A DNA stretch of 64,000 nucleotides from CAZAQV01 sp964487255 (GCA_964487255.1 CAZAQV010000032.1:1-64000), one strand, 5' to 3'; shown: positions 35,278 through 45,063, counted from the first letter of the stretch. The notes: generated by a model not told the origin, from the letters alone. Made by a program: numbers and translations.

Positions 35278-36672
35278 TCAAAGGGGGCACCAGCAGGCGT
35301 GAAAGCCGGGAGGAATACGCTGCGGAAGCCGTGCACGCGCCACCGGCTTCTGGTCAAAGTTCTTCGCGTCGATGACCAACAGCTCACTCTGCTCGTCGGC
35401 AGCGTGGGTGGCGATGGTCACCACCCAGCCATCGTCCTCATCGTTCGACTCTTGGTCACGCGGCACGAACACCGCTTCTCCGCCGACCCAGCCAGCGCCC
35501 AGGCTGTGTTCAACGCTCGAGCCGTCCTGCAGGTCATACTTGATGTAACCGTCAAAGGTCAGAAGCGGGGCCTGCGCCACTCGCGGGTTGTAGCTGTAGC
35601 GAAGTGAACGCGTCAGGTGCCAATCGTTGGCGCGCGGAAACTCGGTCCAGCGGTCATCGAGCGTGCGACCGCTGACCTTTCCCGTTTCGAGATGAAGCGT
35701 CCACTCATAAAACTCCGGTGTGAGCTGGATGATGTCAAGTTTCGGGACGTCATCACGCCGCGCCTCTTTGACCGGGATGGGGTCCTCAATACGGCAACCC
35801 ACGATGCGGATCGTGTCCCCCTCTTCGTAAGCAGCCACCGAATGGTACATGTAGCAGCTGTCATGCGCGAACCAGCGGATCTGTGAGGCGTCACCATGAC
35901 GCGGAATCACGCCGAAGCGACTCGGCCGATCGTGCATGAACGAAATGCGGTATTTGCCCTTTGTGATCGCGACCGGGTCCCAACCGAGTGGAAAGTCGAA
36001 GAGGACCGAGTAGTTGGGTGTGACGGCAAGGTCGTGCCCGATATGCGGGTACGGAATGTCGATCGGTTGATAGTTGCTGACCACACCATCCGCGGAGACG
36101 ACGCCGTAGTGGTAATAGGGCCTCTTGTAGAGGTTGAACGAAAAGAAAATGAGTTCACCCGTGTCGTAGTCAACCTTCGGATGCGCGCACATGCCAAAAG
36201 GAATGTCCTTGGCGAAAGGACTCAAGCCATCCGTTTCGAGCGACGGGACGGACAGCTGGTAAGGCGCACCCGAGAGCCACCAGGTGGCGACGAGTTTGCC
36301 ACGGTGCCAGATCAAGTCGGTGTTGGCGGTGTCTTTGATGGGCCCGAGCGGGTTCTTCAGATCGGGCGGCTCGAGAATACCGGTCCACAGCGCCTTGCCC
36401 GCTTTGTGCTCGGCCTCGAAAGCGCGGGTGCGGATGTAGCGGTTCGTATAAAACGCACGCCCATCTTTGAGCTCCACCCCATGCACCATGCCATCACCGT
36501 CGAACCAGTGGTACTTGCCGACTGGTTCGAACTGCGGGTTGGGCGAGTTACGGCAGAACATGCCACGGACTTGTTCAGGCAGGTGGCCACGAACCTCCAT
36601 CGGAATGTTTTGCAGCTCTCGCGAGACGGGCTTGTGCTCGGCTTGAAGGTGGGGTGATAGCTCGGGGATCAT
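35278..36672 (-). CDS. Carotenoid cleavage oxygenase
   Basis: A 464-residue member of the RPE65/carotenoid oxygenase family (PF03055), iron enzymes that cleave double bonds of carotenoids, apocarotenoids or stilbenes with O2. Seen: GMFCRNSPNPQFEP near the N-terminus, KYHWFDGDGMVHGVEL, and four candidate iron histidines in GMCAHPKVDY, PHIGHDLAVT, CYMYHSVAAYE and C-terminal GFHACWCPL. The start is ATG 36672; a much longer upstream reading would overlap the divergent thiolase and is rejected. No carotenoid synthesis gene is in the window, so the substrate is open. Confidence 0.9.
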   Translation of the reverse strand: MIPELSPHLQAEHKPVSRELQNIPMEVRGHLPEQVRGMFCRNSPNPQFEPVGKYHWFDGDGMVHGVELKDGRAFYTNRYIRTRAFEAEHKAGKALWTGILEPPDLKNPLGPIKDTANTDLIWHRGKLVATWWLSGAPYQLSVPSLETDGLSPFAKDIPFGMCAHPKVDYDTGELIFFSFNLYKRPYYHYGVVSADGVVSNYQPIDIPYPHIGHDLAVTPNYSVLFDFPLGWDPVAITKGKYRISFMHDRPSRFGVIPRHGDASQIRWFAHDSCYMYHSVAAYEEGDTIRIVGCRIEDPIPVKEARRDDVPKLDIIQLTPEFYEWTLHLETGKVSGRTLDDRWTEFPRANDWHLTRSLRYSYNPRVAQAPLLTFDGYIKYDLQDGSSVEHSLGAGWVGGEAVFVPRDQESNDEDDGWVVTIATHAADEQSELLVIDAKNFDQKPVARARLPQRIPPGFHACWCPL

Positions 36673-36687
36673 GTTATGAGAGAGCTT

Positions 36688-37929
36688 ATGACGTATGTCC
36701 TCGGCGTGCACATGACTCGTTTTTCGCGTGTTCCAGAGCGCTCGCACAAGGAACTCGCGGCCGAGGCCGTGCGCGGTGCGGTGGCAGACAGCCAGCTGAC
36801 CGCCGACCGCATCGAAGCAGCTTGGTTTGCCAACTGCGACCTTCACCAATGGGGGCAACCCAATATCCGCGGCCACGTGTGCCTTGCACCGCTGTTTGAG
36901 TCACGCGAACTTTTGGCGCACACCCCGGTTAGCAACGTCGAGGCTGGCTGCGCATCTGGGTTTTTGGCTTTTCGCGGCGCATGCCTCGAGGTGATGAGCG
37001 GTGAAGCCGACGTCGCACTCGCGGTGGGTGTCGACAAACCATATCAACCCGACGCACCCGACAAGATGCGCGAGCTTTACGACGGCATTTTTGATCAGCT
37101 CGATTTCGATGCTTGGCGCACCTATTATGAAAACGAAGCAAGAAAGATTAGCGCGACGTTCGCCCCGAACCCACACCGCATCATGTTGCTCGACGTCTGC
37201 GACCTTCACACGCAGGCGCATATGCGCGCGCACGGCACGACGGCCGAAAACATCGCATTCGTGACCGCCAAGAATCGACACAATGGCACTCTCAACCCGA
37301 ACGCCCTGCTGCAGAAAGAAAAAACCGCCCAACAAATCCTTGAAGACCCGACCGTCATTGGGTCGCTCACGCGCTCGATGTGTGCGCCGGTGGCGGACGG
37401 CGCGGCGGCGGCCATCGTAATCTCGGAGTCGATGTTCAGGTCGCTGTCGGCCGGTGCACGCGAACGTGCCATCAAGGTTGAGAGCCTGGTTTTTCGCAGC
37501 GGACAATTGCGCGACATCGATGCCCCGTCGGTTACGCACTCAGCCGCCGACTTGCTTTACAAACGCACTGCAACCATCCCGTCGGACATCGACTTCGCAG
37601 AGGTGCACGATGCGACTTCACTCGAGGAACTCTGTACGATCGAAGCGCTCGGGTTTGCCGAGCCAGGTCAAGCGGCGGCTGCCTCGCTCGCAGGCCAAAC
37701 TGCTCGCGATGGCCGGCAACCGATCAATGCCTCGGGTGGGCTTGTGTCCAAAGGCCATCCCCCGGCGGCCAGTGGTCTGGCGATGGTCTTTGATGTCACG
37801 CGCCAACTGCGGGGCGAGGCGGGCAAGGCACAGCTTCCGAAGGCGCGGCGCGGACTGCTGCACAATGCGGGCGGATTGATGGGTCTTGACGAGGCGGCCT
37901 GCGGGCTCGCGCTTCTGTCCAACCTGTGA
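36688..37929 (+). CDS. Thiolase-superfamily acyltransferase (SCP2-type)
   Basis: About 413 residues beginning MTYVLGVHMTRF, the usual start of SCP2/acetyl-CoA acetyltransferase-like proteins; an alternative ATG lies at 36676. Seen: nucleophile Cys in NVEAGCASGFLAFRG, FAEVHDATSLEEL, GGLVSKGHPPAASGLA with the catalytic His, and a C-terminal HNAGGLMG in place of the CxG of classical thiolases. It probably makes or cleaves a beta-ketoacyl-CoA or condenses acyl groups; the substrate is unknown. It is divergent from the carotenoid oxygenase with only 3 to 15 bp between start codons, so their promoters must lie inside each other's coding region or a start is misplaced. Confidence 0.82.
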   Translation: MTYVLGVHMTRFSRVPERSHKELAAEAVRGAVADSQLTADRIEAAWFANCDLHQWGQPNIRGHVCLAPLFESRELLAHTPVSNVEAGCASGFLAFRGACLEVMSGEADVALAVGVDKPYQPDAPDKMRELYDGIFDQLDFDAWRTYYENEARKISATFAPNPHRIMLLDVCDLHTQAHMRAHGTTAENIAFVTAKNRHNGTLNPNALLQKEKTAQQILEDPTVIGSLTRSMCAPVADGAAAAIVISESMFRSLSAGARERAIKVESLVFRSGQLRDIDAPSVTHSAADLLYKRTATIPSDIDFAEVHDATSLEELCTIEALGFAEPGQAAAASLAGQTARDGRQPINASGGLVSKGHPPAASGLAMVFDVTRQLRGEAGKAQLPKARRGLLHNAGGLMGLDEAACGLALLSNL

Positions 37930-38130
37930 CCGCCGCGGACCCCAGCCCACGGCAACAGCCCCAGCCGATCTGCCACAAATCACCGCACTAGACGGCTGGC
38001 GCAAACGCGGAGGGTTGCCGGCAAGCCTTGATCTTGCTCACAGATCGCGCGCTCTGTACGTAAATTGCGCGCAGCGATTGGACGATCGATTCACGAAGAA
38101 TAAACGGCACGCTTTCTGCTTAATTACCCG

Positions 38131-38148
38131 ATCTGGCTCCTGCCAGAT
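38131..38148 (+). promoter_or_regulatory. Hairpin directly before the ATP-grasp gene
   Basis: A perfect 7-bp stem ATCTGGC/GCCAGAT with loop TCCT ends six bases before the ATG at 38155. It occupies the place of a ribosome-binding site, and no Shine-Dalgarno sequence is visible, so it may limit or gate translation. Confidence 0.4.
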
Positions 38149-38154
38149 TCGCCG

Positions 38155-39981
38155 ATGAGACCGATAAAACCAGATCAGGCCCGACGGGGCAGCTCGACCG
38201 GACACGCACTCGTGATCGCGACTGTCCTCACTTCGGTCGCGGCCGTCGCCCAGCTCGGCGATGGTTTCGCGCGCACGATCGTTGAGCGTAGCCAAGCCCA
38301 AGGCTCGAGCGCACTAGACTCGCCGCGGCTCACTTCAGCGCAGCACGCCGGCCTGACTTCGTTGAGCCGCATTGGCGCAGAGCTCAAACGGGTTGCGGAG
38401 CCCGCGACACGTCGGTCCGCAGAGTTTGCGCGCGCGGCGCTCGACCGTGTGCGCGCACCCGCGGACTTCGAAGCGCTGCAACGTCGTCTGCCAAAAATCC
38501 TGTCGTCCGATCACGACGTGCTCGTCGTGCCGAGCTTGAGTGTCGAAGGCGTCGAGAGCATCACGGGTCTCAAACACTACGAGGAACGGCTCCTCGTCGA
38601 ACTGGCACACTTGCGCAATCCCAAAGCGCGCGTGCACTTGGTCACCACCGAGCCACTGGAAGAAGCGACGCTTGCGCTCATGGCGAAGCAACTCTCGCTC
38701 GAAGATGATGCGCTGTCGCGCCTGCACACCTACAGCCCGCCGGGACCTGGCCGGACAAACTGGCTGAGCACGACTGCGCTCGAATACCCCGAGTTTGTCG
38801 CAGACCTACGCAAGAACCTTCGTCGCCGGCGCACGTACATGAGCATCTTTGCCTCCTCGCCTTCGGAAAAGGAGCTGGCGATAAAGCTCGGCATCCCACT
38901 GCGCGGACCTGACCCTGACCTACAGCTCTTTTGGGGCGGTAAAAGCGGTTCGCGCGTCGCCTACCGCTTGGCGGACATCGATATGCCTGCTGGCGCCGAG
39001 CACCTCTTCTCGCGCAAGCAGATCGTGCGCGCCATCGCCGACGTTTGGGACACGAACCCGTCGCTCTCCGGCATCGTGCTCAAGCTCAACCAGGGCTCGA
39101 GCGGTCAGGGCAACGCCATTCTCAAGTTCGACAGCTTCGCGCACGAGTTGCCCGATGCCGTGATGCTGAGCGACCGGCGCAAGCTCATCGCCGCCCACCT
39201 GCAGGAACTCGAACCTGCCAACCCGAACTGGGATGGCGCGGCGTTCATCAAGCATATGGAAGCCAAAGGCGGCGCGCTCGAGGCCTTCGTCGACGGCGCC
39301 CGTATCTCACCGAGTGTGCAGGTGGAAATCATGCCTGACGGCGCGGTGTTCGTGCACTCGACGCACGACCAGAAGCTGAGCGGGCCAGGTGGACTCGTCT
39401 ACGAAGGCTGTATCTTCCCGGCAAACTGTGAGTTTCGACTTGAACTCCAAGATGCCGGCCGCCGGGTTGGCGAAGTCCTGCGCGACCAGGGTCTGATCGG
39501 TCGCTTCGCCATTGACTTCATGTCGACATACGAAAAGGGAGCCTGGAAACACTACGCGGTCGACCTCAACATTCGCAAGGGCGGCACCACGGCCCCCTAT
39601 CAGTGGGCCAAGGCGCTCACCGGCGCCGAGTTCGATGAGGCGTCAGGCACACTCCGCGCCGCAGATGGAACCGAGCGTTACTACGTCGCGACCGACAACC
39701 ACAAGCGTGTTGCCAAAGCCGATGATCCGCATTCGATTTCGTACGTCGGCCTCGGAGCAAGCGACCTCATGCCGCTCGTCGACGAGCTGACCGAAACGCT
39801 CGATGACGGCTTCAAGATCGGCGCGGTGTTTCAACTGGTCGGTACGCTCAAGGACGACGGCAAAGTGGGCTTTACCGCGATTGGACGCACACCTGATGAA
39901 GCCGAACGCTTCTACAACCGTGCCATCGAAGCCCTTGACCAGCTCGCCCGCAAGCGCAAAGCAGCAAACGCAGCCGAGTAA
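38155..39981 (+). CDS. PGM1-like ATP-grasp carboxylate-amine ligase
   Basis: A 608-residue protein resembling the peptide ligase PGM1 of pheganomycin biosynthesis and its relatives. N-terminal domain: VLVVPSLSVEGVESITGLKH followed by YEERLLVEL, then FWGGKSGSRVAYRL. ATP-grasp part: GIVLKLNQGSSGQGNAILKF, VQVEIMPDGAVFVHSTHDQ, GRFAIDFMSTYE and DLNIRKGGTTAPY. A hydrophobic stretch near the N-terminus (ALVIATVLTSVAAVAQL) could be a signal or anchor, which is odd for an ATP-using enzyme and might mean the start is later. Such enzymes join a carboxylate to an amine through acyl phosphate. No peptide-biosynthesis partner is adjacent, so it stands alone here. Confidence 0.75.
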   Translation: MRPIKPDQARRGSSTGHALVIATVLTSVAAVAQLGDGFARTIVERSQAQGSSALDSPRLTSAQHAGLTSLSRIGAELKRVAEPATRRSAEFARAALDRVRAPADFEALQRRLPKILSSDHDVLVVPSLSVEGVESITGLKHYEERLLVELAHLRNPKARVHLVTTEPLEEATLALMAKQLSLEDDALSRLHTYSPPGPGRTNWLSTTALEYPEFVADLRKNLRRRRTYMSIFASSPSEKELAIKLGIPLRGPDPDLQLFWGGKSGSRVAYRLADIDMPAGAEHLFSRKQIVRAIADVWDTNPSLSGIVLKLNQGSSGQGNAILKFDSFAHELPDAVMLSDRRKLIAAHLQELEPANPNWDGAAFIKHMEAKGGALEAFVDGARISPSVQVEIMPDGAVFVHSTHDQKLSGPGGLVYEGCIFPANCEFRLELQDAGRRVGEVLRDQGLIGRFAIDFMSTYEKGAWKHYAVDLNIRKGGTTAPYQWAKALTGAEFDEASGTLRAADGTERYYVATDNHKRVAKADDPHSISYVGLGASDLMPLVDELTETLDDGFKIGAVFQLVGTLKDDGKVGFTAIGRTPDEAERFYNRAIEALDQLARKRKAANAAE

Positions 39982-40009
39982 AACAACAACACGTTCGCGA
40001 ATGAGAGGC

Positions 40010-42391
40010 TCAAGTAGCTGCCCCGGTGGACGGAGACGGTTCGCCCGTCGCCATATTTTCCTCGGAAACGGGCTGGGGCGCAGCGGGACGTCCAGAACGA
40101 AAGCCAAAGCTTTGTCCGAACGCACTGAACTCGCCCGCCACATCGCGAATGGATCGCGCGGCCAAACGTGAAATCATTAATGTCGCTCCTTCAGTCTGGC
40201 GAGCGACGCGGAGGGCCACTTCACTAAACAGTCGCTTGCCTCGGTGCTGTTGTAGCCCCAGGACCAGAAGGTCGTTCGCATCGGCCGAACCTGCAAGCGC
40301 CGAAACGATGTCATTCGACGCCGTCACGACCGCCTCCGGTTTCCCGTAGGCCTCCTCACGGGCGAAGCGCTGCAGTCGTTTTTCGGTCGCTTTTTGGTCC
40401 TGCTCGGACGTCTCCTCGGACACGACTTGGACAAAGCGAGTCTTGCGGTAACCCGCACGGTTGAGGCTACCGAGCAAACGCGCGCGCAGGTTGTCATGGC
40501 CTCCGCGACCGCCGACGGGCACCACCACCTTCATGTCCTGCGTGGGGCGCCACTCCGGTTTCGCGCACAGCAAAACAACGTCGCATTCGACATTGTTCAG
40601 AAGCTGCTCGAGGTTCTTCACGCCTTGCACGTCCGATGCGGTCGAAAGCCCCAGCACCAAGCACTCGCAATCGCGACTTTGGACCACGCGCACAATTTCA
40701 GCCCATGGGTCTTCGGCCACCGTAATCAATGTCTCCGGCGCATGGCCCGAACTAAGTGACGCACTGAGCGCTCCGCGCACCACACGCTCAACGCTGTCAA
40801 CGCGCTTCGCCACACTGTCTTGGGCGTCTCCCTCGCGCGAGGTCAACACAACGTTAAGGAGCACCGCGCGACCCACCACGGGCGTGGCCAGCGCGTTGGC
40901 GATCAGCGCCATTTTCGCGGCATTGGCCGGATTGGACACCGGCGCCAGGACGAGCGGTCGCTTGGCGCGCATCATCGCGACCTGCGGGTTGAGCGCCTCG
41001 CGATAGGCGTCGACGACCTGCGCGCGGTCCGAGAACAACGAGATGTACAGAATGACACCGAGACCCAGCCATACCAACGCGATGACCCCCGCGTCTGGAA
41101 CCGAGATCGCCTGGAAGATAGCGAGGCCTGCGCACGCCACGCCGCCGATCACCGGCACCAACGGAAAGAACGGCGCACGAAACGGCGGAGGGTTCGGCGC
41201 ACGGAGTCGTGCCAGCGCGCTCATCCAATGCACAAGCGCGAATGAGACCAAGAAGATCAAACTTGCCGCAGCACCCGCAGCCGCAACATCCGGGATCATC
41301 AACATGATGGCGACGGCAGCCAACGCGGTCGCGTACACAGCCATCACTGGAGAGCCTTTTTCGTTGGCTTGTTCGAGTACCTCTGGAAGCGTGCGGTCCT
41401 TGGCCATCTGAAGCGCAACATGGCTCGCGGCGAGCACATTGGCCGATAGCGCCGAGAGCGTGGACAGGATCGCGCCGATCACGACCATCCAATAGCCTGG
41501 CCAACCCGCGAAGTTGCGCGCAGCATCGGCCATGACCGTCGCCGGAGAGCGTGCGCTCATCTCCGAAATCGGTTCGCCGGGGCTGCCCACGGTCGAGACC
41601 AAGAACAGAAGTGGCAGGTAAATGACGAGCGCGATGCCAAGCGAGTAGAACATGGCGCGCGGGATGACGCGCGTCGGGTCGCGCACCTCGCCGCCTACGG
41701 CTGCGATCAGGTCGAACCCCTGAAGCGCAATGAACGTAAAGCCCATCGCCGATAGAAACCCGCCAAAACCATTGGCAAAAAAGGGCGTGAGCCCAGCCAT
41801 GACCGTGCCCTGTTCGGAGCGAAACACCGCGAAAATGCCAATCGCGATCAAGACAGAAAAGATGACCATCTTGCCGATCGTCTCGACCTGGCCACCACCA
41901 CCCGGCGAACGAATCAGCATCATCGCATAGCCAATGGTGGCCAAGATGCCCAAGACCAAGAAGGTCGCCCGCGTACGGAGCCACTCGGGCACCTGGTAGC
42001 CGGCAAGCGTTAGCAGGTCGTCGACCGCCGCAGCGGTGTACTCGGCAAAACCAAGGGCATACAACACGCCCGCCACGATGTACGCGAACCAAAGAACCCA
42101 ACCGACTGCGAACGCGAGTCGGACGGACAGGACCTTTTGTGCAAACGTGTAAACGCCCCCCGACTCGGGAAAGGCTGTGGACATCTCGGCGAAACTGACG
42201 GCGGTAAAGAGCGCGACGATGCCGTTGAGCAAAAACGCCATGATCGAGCTCGGCCCCGTCGACTCAAGCGCCACACCACCGAGCACCAAGATACCACCAC
42301 CGACGATGGCGCCGACGCCGATACCTGTGGCAGCAAGCAGCCCAACCGTGCGCTCGGGCGGCCTCATTTCGGTGGTCGATGGCCTTTCCAT
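40010..42391 (-). CDS. APC-family amino-acid permease with two universal-stress-protein domains
   Basis: About 793 residues. The first ~440 form a 12-helix APC transporter (GLLAATGIGVGAIVGGGILV, FPESGGVYTFAQ, FIALQGFDLIAAVGGEV). A cytosolic tail follows with two domains resembling universal stress proteins (~480-610: PLVLAPVSNPANAAKMALIA, ECLVLGLSTASD; and ~625-745: KVVVPVGGRGGHDNLRARLL, DLLVLGLQQHRG). These tails often bind nucleotides and regulate transport. The amino-acid substrate is not readable. ATG 42391 is preferred over the GTG at 42415. Confidence 0.88.
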   Translation of the reverse strand: MERPSTTEMRPPERTVGLLAATGIGVGAIVGGGILVLGGVALESTGPSSIMAFLLNGIVALFTAVSFAEMSTAFPESGGVYTFAQKVLSVRLAFAVGWVLWFAYIVAGVLYALGFAEYTAAAVDDLLTLAGYQVPEWLRTRATFLVLGILATIGYAMMLIRSPGGGGQVETIGKMVIFSVLIAIGIFAVFRSEQGTVMAGLTPFFANGFGGFLSAMGFTFIALQGFDLIAAVGGEVRDPTRVIPRAMFYSLGIALVIYLPLLFLVSTVGSPGEPISEMSARSPATVMADAARNFAGWPGYWMVVIGAILSTLSALSANVLAASHVALQMAKDRTLPEVLEQANEKGSPVMAVYATALAAVAIMLMIPDVAAAGAAASLIFLVSFALVHWMSALARLRAPNPPPFRAPFFPLVPVIGGVACAGLAIFQAISVPDAGVIALVWLGLGVILYISLFSDRAQVVDAYREALNPQVAMMRAKRPLVLAPVSNPANAAKMALIANALATPVVGRAVLLNVVLTSREGDAQDSVAKRVDSVERVVRGALSASLSSGHAPETLITVAEDPWAEIVRVVQSRDCECLVLGLSTASDVQGVKNLEQLLNNVECDVVLLCAKPEWRPTQDMKVVVPVGGRGGHDNLRARLLGSLNRAGYRKTRFVQVVSEETSEQDQKATEKRLQRFAREEAYGKPEAVVTASNDIVSALAGSADANDLLVLGLQQHRGKRLFSEVALRVARQTEGATLMISRLAARSIRDVAGEFSAFGQSFGFRSGRPAAPQPVSEENMATGEPSPSTGAAT

Positions 42392-42445
42392 GCGCGGACT
42401 ATAGCCCGCTGGCACCGGGCGGCGTCCAGGCTTAAAGCAAGCCGT

Positions 42446-43099
42446 TCATCGCTCGTTTTTCTGGTCTCCTGTGCGCCCGCGCCCCACCCACAGTGAACGT
42501 TTTTTCATCACGCGCGCAAAACGCTCGCTGTTGATAAACGTGTCCAGCCAGGCCTGAACGCGGCTGCAGTTCCAGTTGTCGAGTTTGCTCGTATCGACGT
42601 TATTGAACTGACGCACAAACGGAAAGAGCGCGATGTCAGCGAGTGTCGCCCGATCTGCGACCAAAAAGCCCGTTGCCTCAAGGGCGGCGTCGAGCTCAAG
42701 CATGTGCGCGCGACAAGCTTCCGTTTCGGTCGCATGGTCGACATCGTCGTAGCGCGTCGTGTACTTGTAACGGTCGAGGTGCGGCTTGAACGCCTCGTTC
42801 GCCGCCAGCCACTTGTTGATTTGTTCGCGCTCGGCGTCATTTTGTCCAAGCCAGTTGTCCGGATCATGCTGCGCAAATGCCCAGCGCATAATGTCGACGC
42901 TTTCATCGATCACCGTCCCGTCAGGCTCGACCAAAATCGGTACCGTGCCTTTGGGAGAATGCTCAAGCATTTTGGCGGGCTTGTTCTGCAACTTGATCTC
43001 TCGATACTCGACATCCACACCCGCTGCATCAAGTGCCATACGAGCACGCATCGCATACGGACACCGCCGAAAAGTCCAAACAATCGGTCGCATCAACAT
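42446..43099 (-). CDS. Glutathione S-transferase family protein
   Basis: A 217-residue two-domain GST-like protein. The thioredoxin-fold N-terminus has RRCPYAMRARMALDAAGV (with CPYA in the active-site place), KGTVPILVEPDGTVIDESVD (cis-Pro and the ES glutathione-binding turn) and then an all-helical domain (RATLADIALFPFVRQF). The CPxA pattern is that of Cys-type (omega/glutaredoxin-like) GSTs, so it could act as a thiol transferase. It follows the permease start by about 50 bp on the same strand. The start may be ATG 43099 or the ATG two codons later. Confidence 0.82.
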   Translation of the reverse strand: MLMRPIVWTFRRCPYAMRARMALDAAGVDVEYREIKLQNKPAKMLEHSPKGTVPILVEPDGTVIDESVDIMRWAFAQHDPDNWLGQNDAEREQINKWLAANEAFKPHLDRYKYTTRYDDVDHATETEACRAHMLELDAALEATGFLVADRATLADIALFPFVRQFNNVDTSKLDNWNCSRVQAWLDTFINSERFARVMKKRSLWVGRGRTGDQKNER

Positions 43100-43245
43100 G
43101 AGCTTACTCTACCAACCGCCAGCGTGTTTGAGACAGATCTCGTTAGCAGGGGCACAGCCATCGATCCGAGAGCCGACCAGAGCTTCCGAATCGCCAATCT
43201 TGGCACGTAAGTTGCGACAGCGCGGTGAATCAACAGAAAAGGAGG

Positions 43246-44250
43246 CTAGCTCGCATCAGCGACGGTCTCGTCTGTGGATTGAAGGTGGGCAGAGTACCAC
43301 GCGTAGCTCTTTCGAAGACCAGCCGCGAGGTCGTGTTTGGGTCTCCACCCGAGAAGCTCGTTCGCCAGTGTGCAGTCTAGGTATTGATCCTGGATCTCGC
43401 CCTTCGCTTGATTGAGGATCTTCGGCTCTTTTCCTCCGCCGTGGATCTTCACAAGTTCTTCGACCACTTCGAGAACTTGAACCGGTCTCCCAAGACCGAA
43501 GTTAAAGGCTCGTCCCCGCACCTCGTCTCGCGGCGTGACCTGCGCCAACGTGAGGTACGCGTCGGCAGCATCTTCGACGTAGAGATAGTCTCGCACAAAA
43601 CGCCCATCGCTGCGGATCACCGGTCGCTCGTCGCGCACAAGAGCGCGTATCGTGTCCGGCACGATGCGGTTCCAGTTGCGGTCCCCTCCACCGTATAGGT
43701 TGCTGCATCGGGTTACGGTAAGGGGCATCGCCCAGGTATGGGCGTACGTCCTTGCGATCAGATCCGTGCACGACTTGGACGCATCGTAGGGATGAAGACC
43801 TTGCATTGCAAAGTCCTCCCTGTACGGAAGTGACCCGTGGGTACCGTAGGCTTTGTCCGAGGAAGCGACCACGGTACGAGTCACCGTGCGCGCCCGACGC
43901 GCGGCCTCGAGCAAGTTCCACGTCCCGCGAATATTGGTTTCAAAGGTACTCATGGGTGAACGATTCGCCGTACCCACAAGCGGTTGGGCTGCAAGGTGGA
44001 ACACCGTGTCGATGTTGTATTCGTTGATGCTTCGCTCTACCGTGTGAAAGTCGCAAACGTCACCTCGAACTTTGCTGATACGGTTACCAACCCCAAGCTT
44101 TTCGAGGAGACGATTCGGAATCTCATCGCGAAGCAAGCACACCACGCGGGCGCCTCGCTCAACGAGGGCTTTGACAAGCCATCCCCCAAGAAAGCCTCCG
44201 CCCCCGGTCATGAATACGGGCCTATCTTTCCAAACAAATTCGCTACGCAT
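43246..44250 (-). CDS. rfbG: CDP-glucose 4,6-dehydratase-like SDR enzyme
   Basis: A 334-residue extended short-chain dehydrogenase: NAD-binding GGGGFLGGWLVKALVERGA, DTVFHLAAQPLVGTANRSP, SSDKAYGTHGSLPYRE (with the Tyr of YxxxK in PYDASKSCTD) and YGGGDRNWNRIVPDTIRAL, which are characteristic of CDP-glucose dehydratases making CDP-4-dehydro-6-deoxyglucose for O-antigen sugars. GGAG seven bases before ATG 44250 sets the start, which lies inside the 3' end region after rfbF (34 bp). The later enzymes of dideoxy-sugar synthesis are absent from the window. Confidence 0.88.
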   Translation of the reverse strand: MRSEFVWKDRPVFMTGGGGFLGGWLVKALVERGARVVCLLRDEIPNRLLEKLGVGNRISKVRGDVCDFHTVERSINEYNIDTVFHLAAQPLVGTANRSPMSTFETNIRGTWNLLEAARRARTVTRTVVASSDKAYGTHGSLPYREDFAMQGLHPYDASKSCTDLIARTYAHTWAMPLTVTRCSNLYGGGDRNWNRIVPDTIRALVRDERPVIRSDGRFVRDYLYVEDAADAYLTLAQVTPRDEVRGRAFNFGLGRPVQVLEVVEELVKIHGGGKEPKILNQAKGEIQDQYLDCTLANELLGWRPKHDLAAGLRKSYAWYSAHLQSTDETVADAS

Positions 44251-44284
44251 ATTCTCTCCTTTGCTCTGTTTCATCTCCATAGAG

Positions 44285-45061
44285 TTACCAGCACTTCCAT
44301 GGCGCTTCGTCCTGGTTCCAAAGCTCCGTAAGCAAGACGTTGTCTTTGTACGTGTCCATGCAGGCCCAGAACCCGTCATGCATGAAGGCCCGTAGCTCGC
44401 CGTCGGCTACAACTCGGGGAAGCACATCCGTCTCAAGGTTGCAGTGGTCGTTCGTATATTCGAAGATGGTAGGTTCGAAAACGAAGAAGCCACCGTTGAT
44501 ATAGCTATCCATCATCGGCTTCTCGGCAAAGCGCTCGACGACATTGTCGTCGCCAATACGCATGAGGCCCAACGTGGAATGGCGGCGCACGGCCGTGACC
44601 GTCGCCATCTTTCCGTGTGACTGATGGAACCGATAGAGCGCTCTCAGATCCAAGTCAGCAACCCCGTCAGCATAGGTAAGTGAAAAAGTTTCGTCCTTCA
44701 CATACTCTCGAACTTTGTGGAGGCGACCACCGGTGTCCGTCTTGAGCCCAGTATCTATGAAGCGAATGTCCCACGGTTCGACGTGGTTTCGCAGCTGCTC
44801 GACGCGCGGACCGTCCGTTGATGCGCCCAACAAACGCAAGTCTCCCGCCCGATCATCGACAAGGTCCAGGAAGTGATCCTTGATGCAGCGTCCCTTGTAG
44901 CCAAGACACAGCACAAACTCCGAAAATCCATGGTGCGCATAGCCCTTCATCAAATGCCAAAGAATCGGTTGAGGGCCAACTTCAACCAACGGTTTGGGTA
45001 TGCTTTCCGTCTTCTCCCTTAACCGCGTGCCCTCGCCCCCGCACAAAATTACAGTTTTCAT
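44285..45061 (-). CDS. rfbF: Glucose-1-phosphate cytidylyltransferase
   Basis: A 258-residue nucleotidyltransferase forming CDP-glucose from glucose 1-phosphate and CTP. Seen: VILCGGEGTRLREKTESIPK and PLVEVGPQPILWHLMKGYAH at the N-terminus, KVREYVKDETFSLTYADGVA with the metal-binding Asp, and INGGFFVFEPTIFEYTND. Length and motifs match RfbF. Its product is the substrate of the next gene, rfbG. It begins two bases after the stop of the shortened wecG gene, whose end contains the AGGAAGGA ribosome site, so translation is coupled. Confidence 0.94.
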   Translation of the reverse strand: MKTVILCGGEGTRLREKTESIPKPLVEVGPQPILWHLMKGYAHHGFSEFVLCLGYKGRCIKDHFLDLVDDRAGDLRLLGASTDGPRVEQLRNHVEPWDIRFIDTGLKTDTGGRLHKVREYVKDETFSLTYADGVADLDLRALYRFHQSHGKMATVTAVRRHSTLGLMRIGDDNVVERFAEKPMMDSYINGGFFVFEPTIFEYTNDHCNLETDVLPRVVADGELRAFMHDGFWACMDTYKDNVLLTELWNQDEAPWKCW

Positions 45062-45063
45062 CC

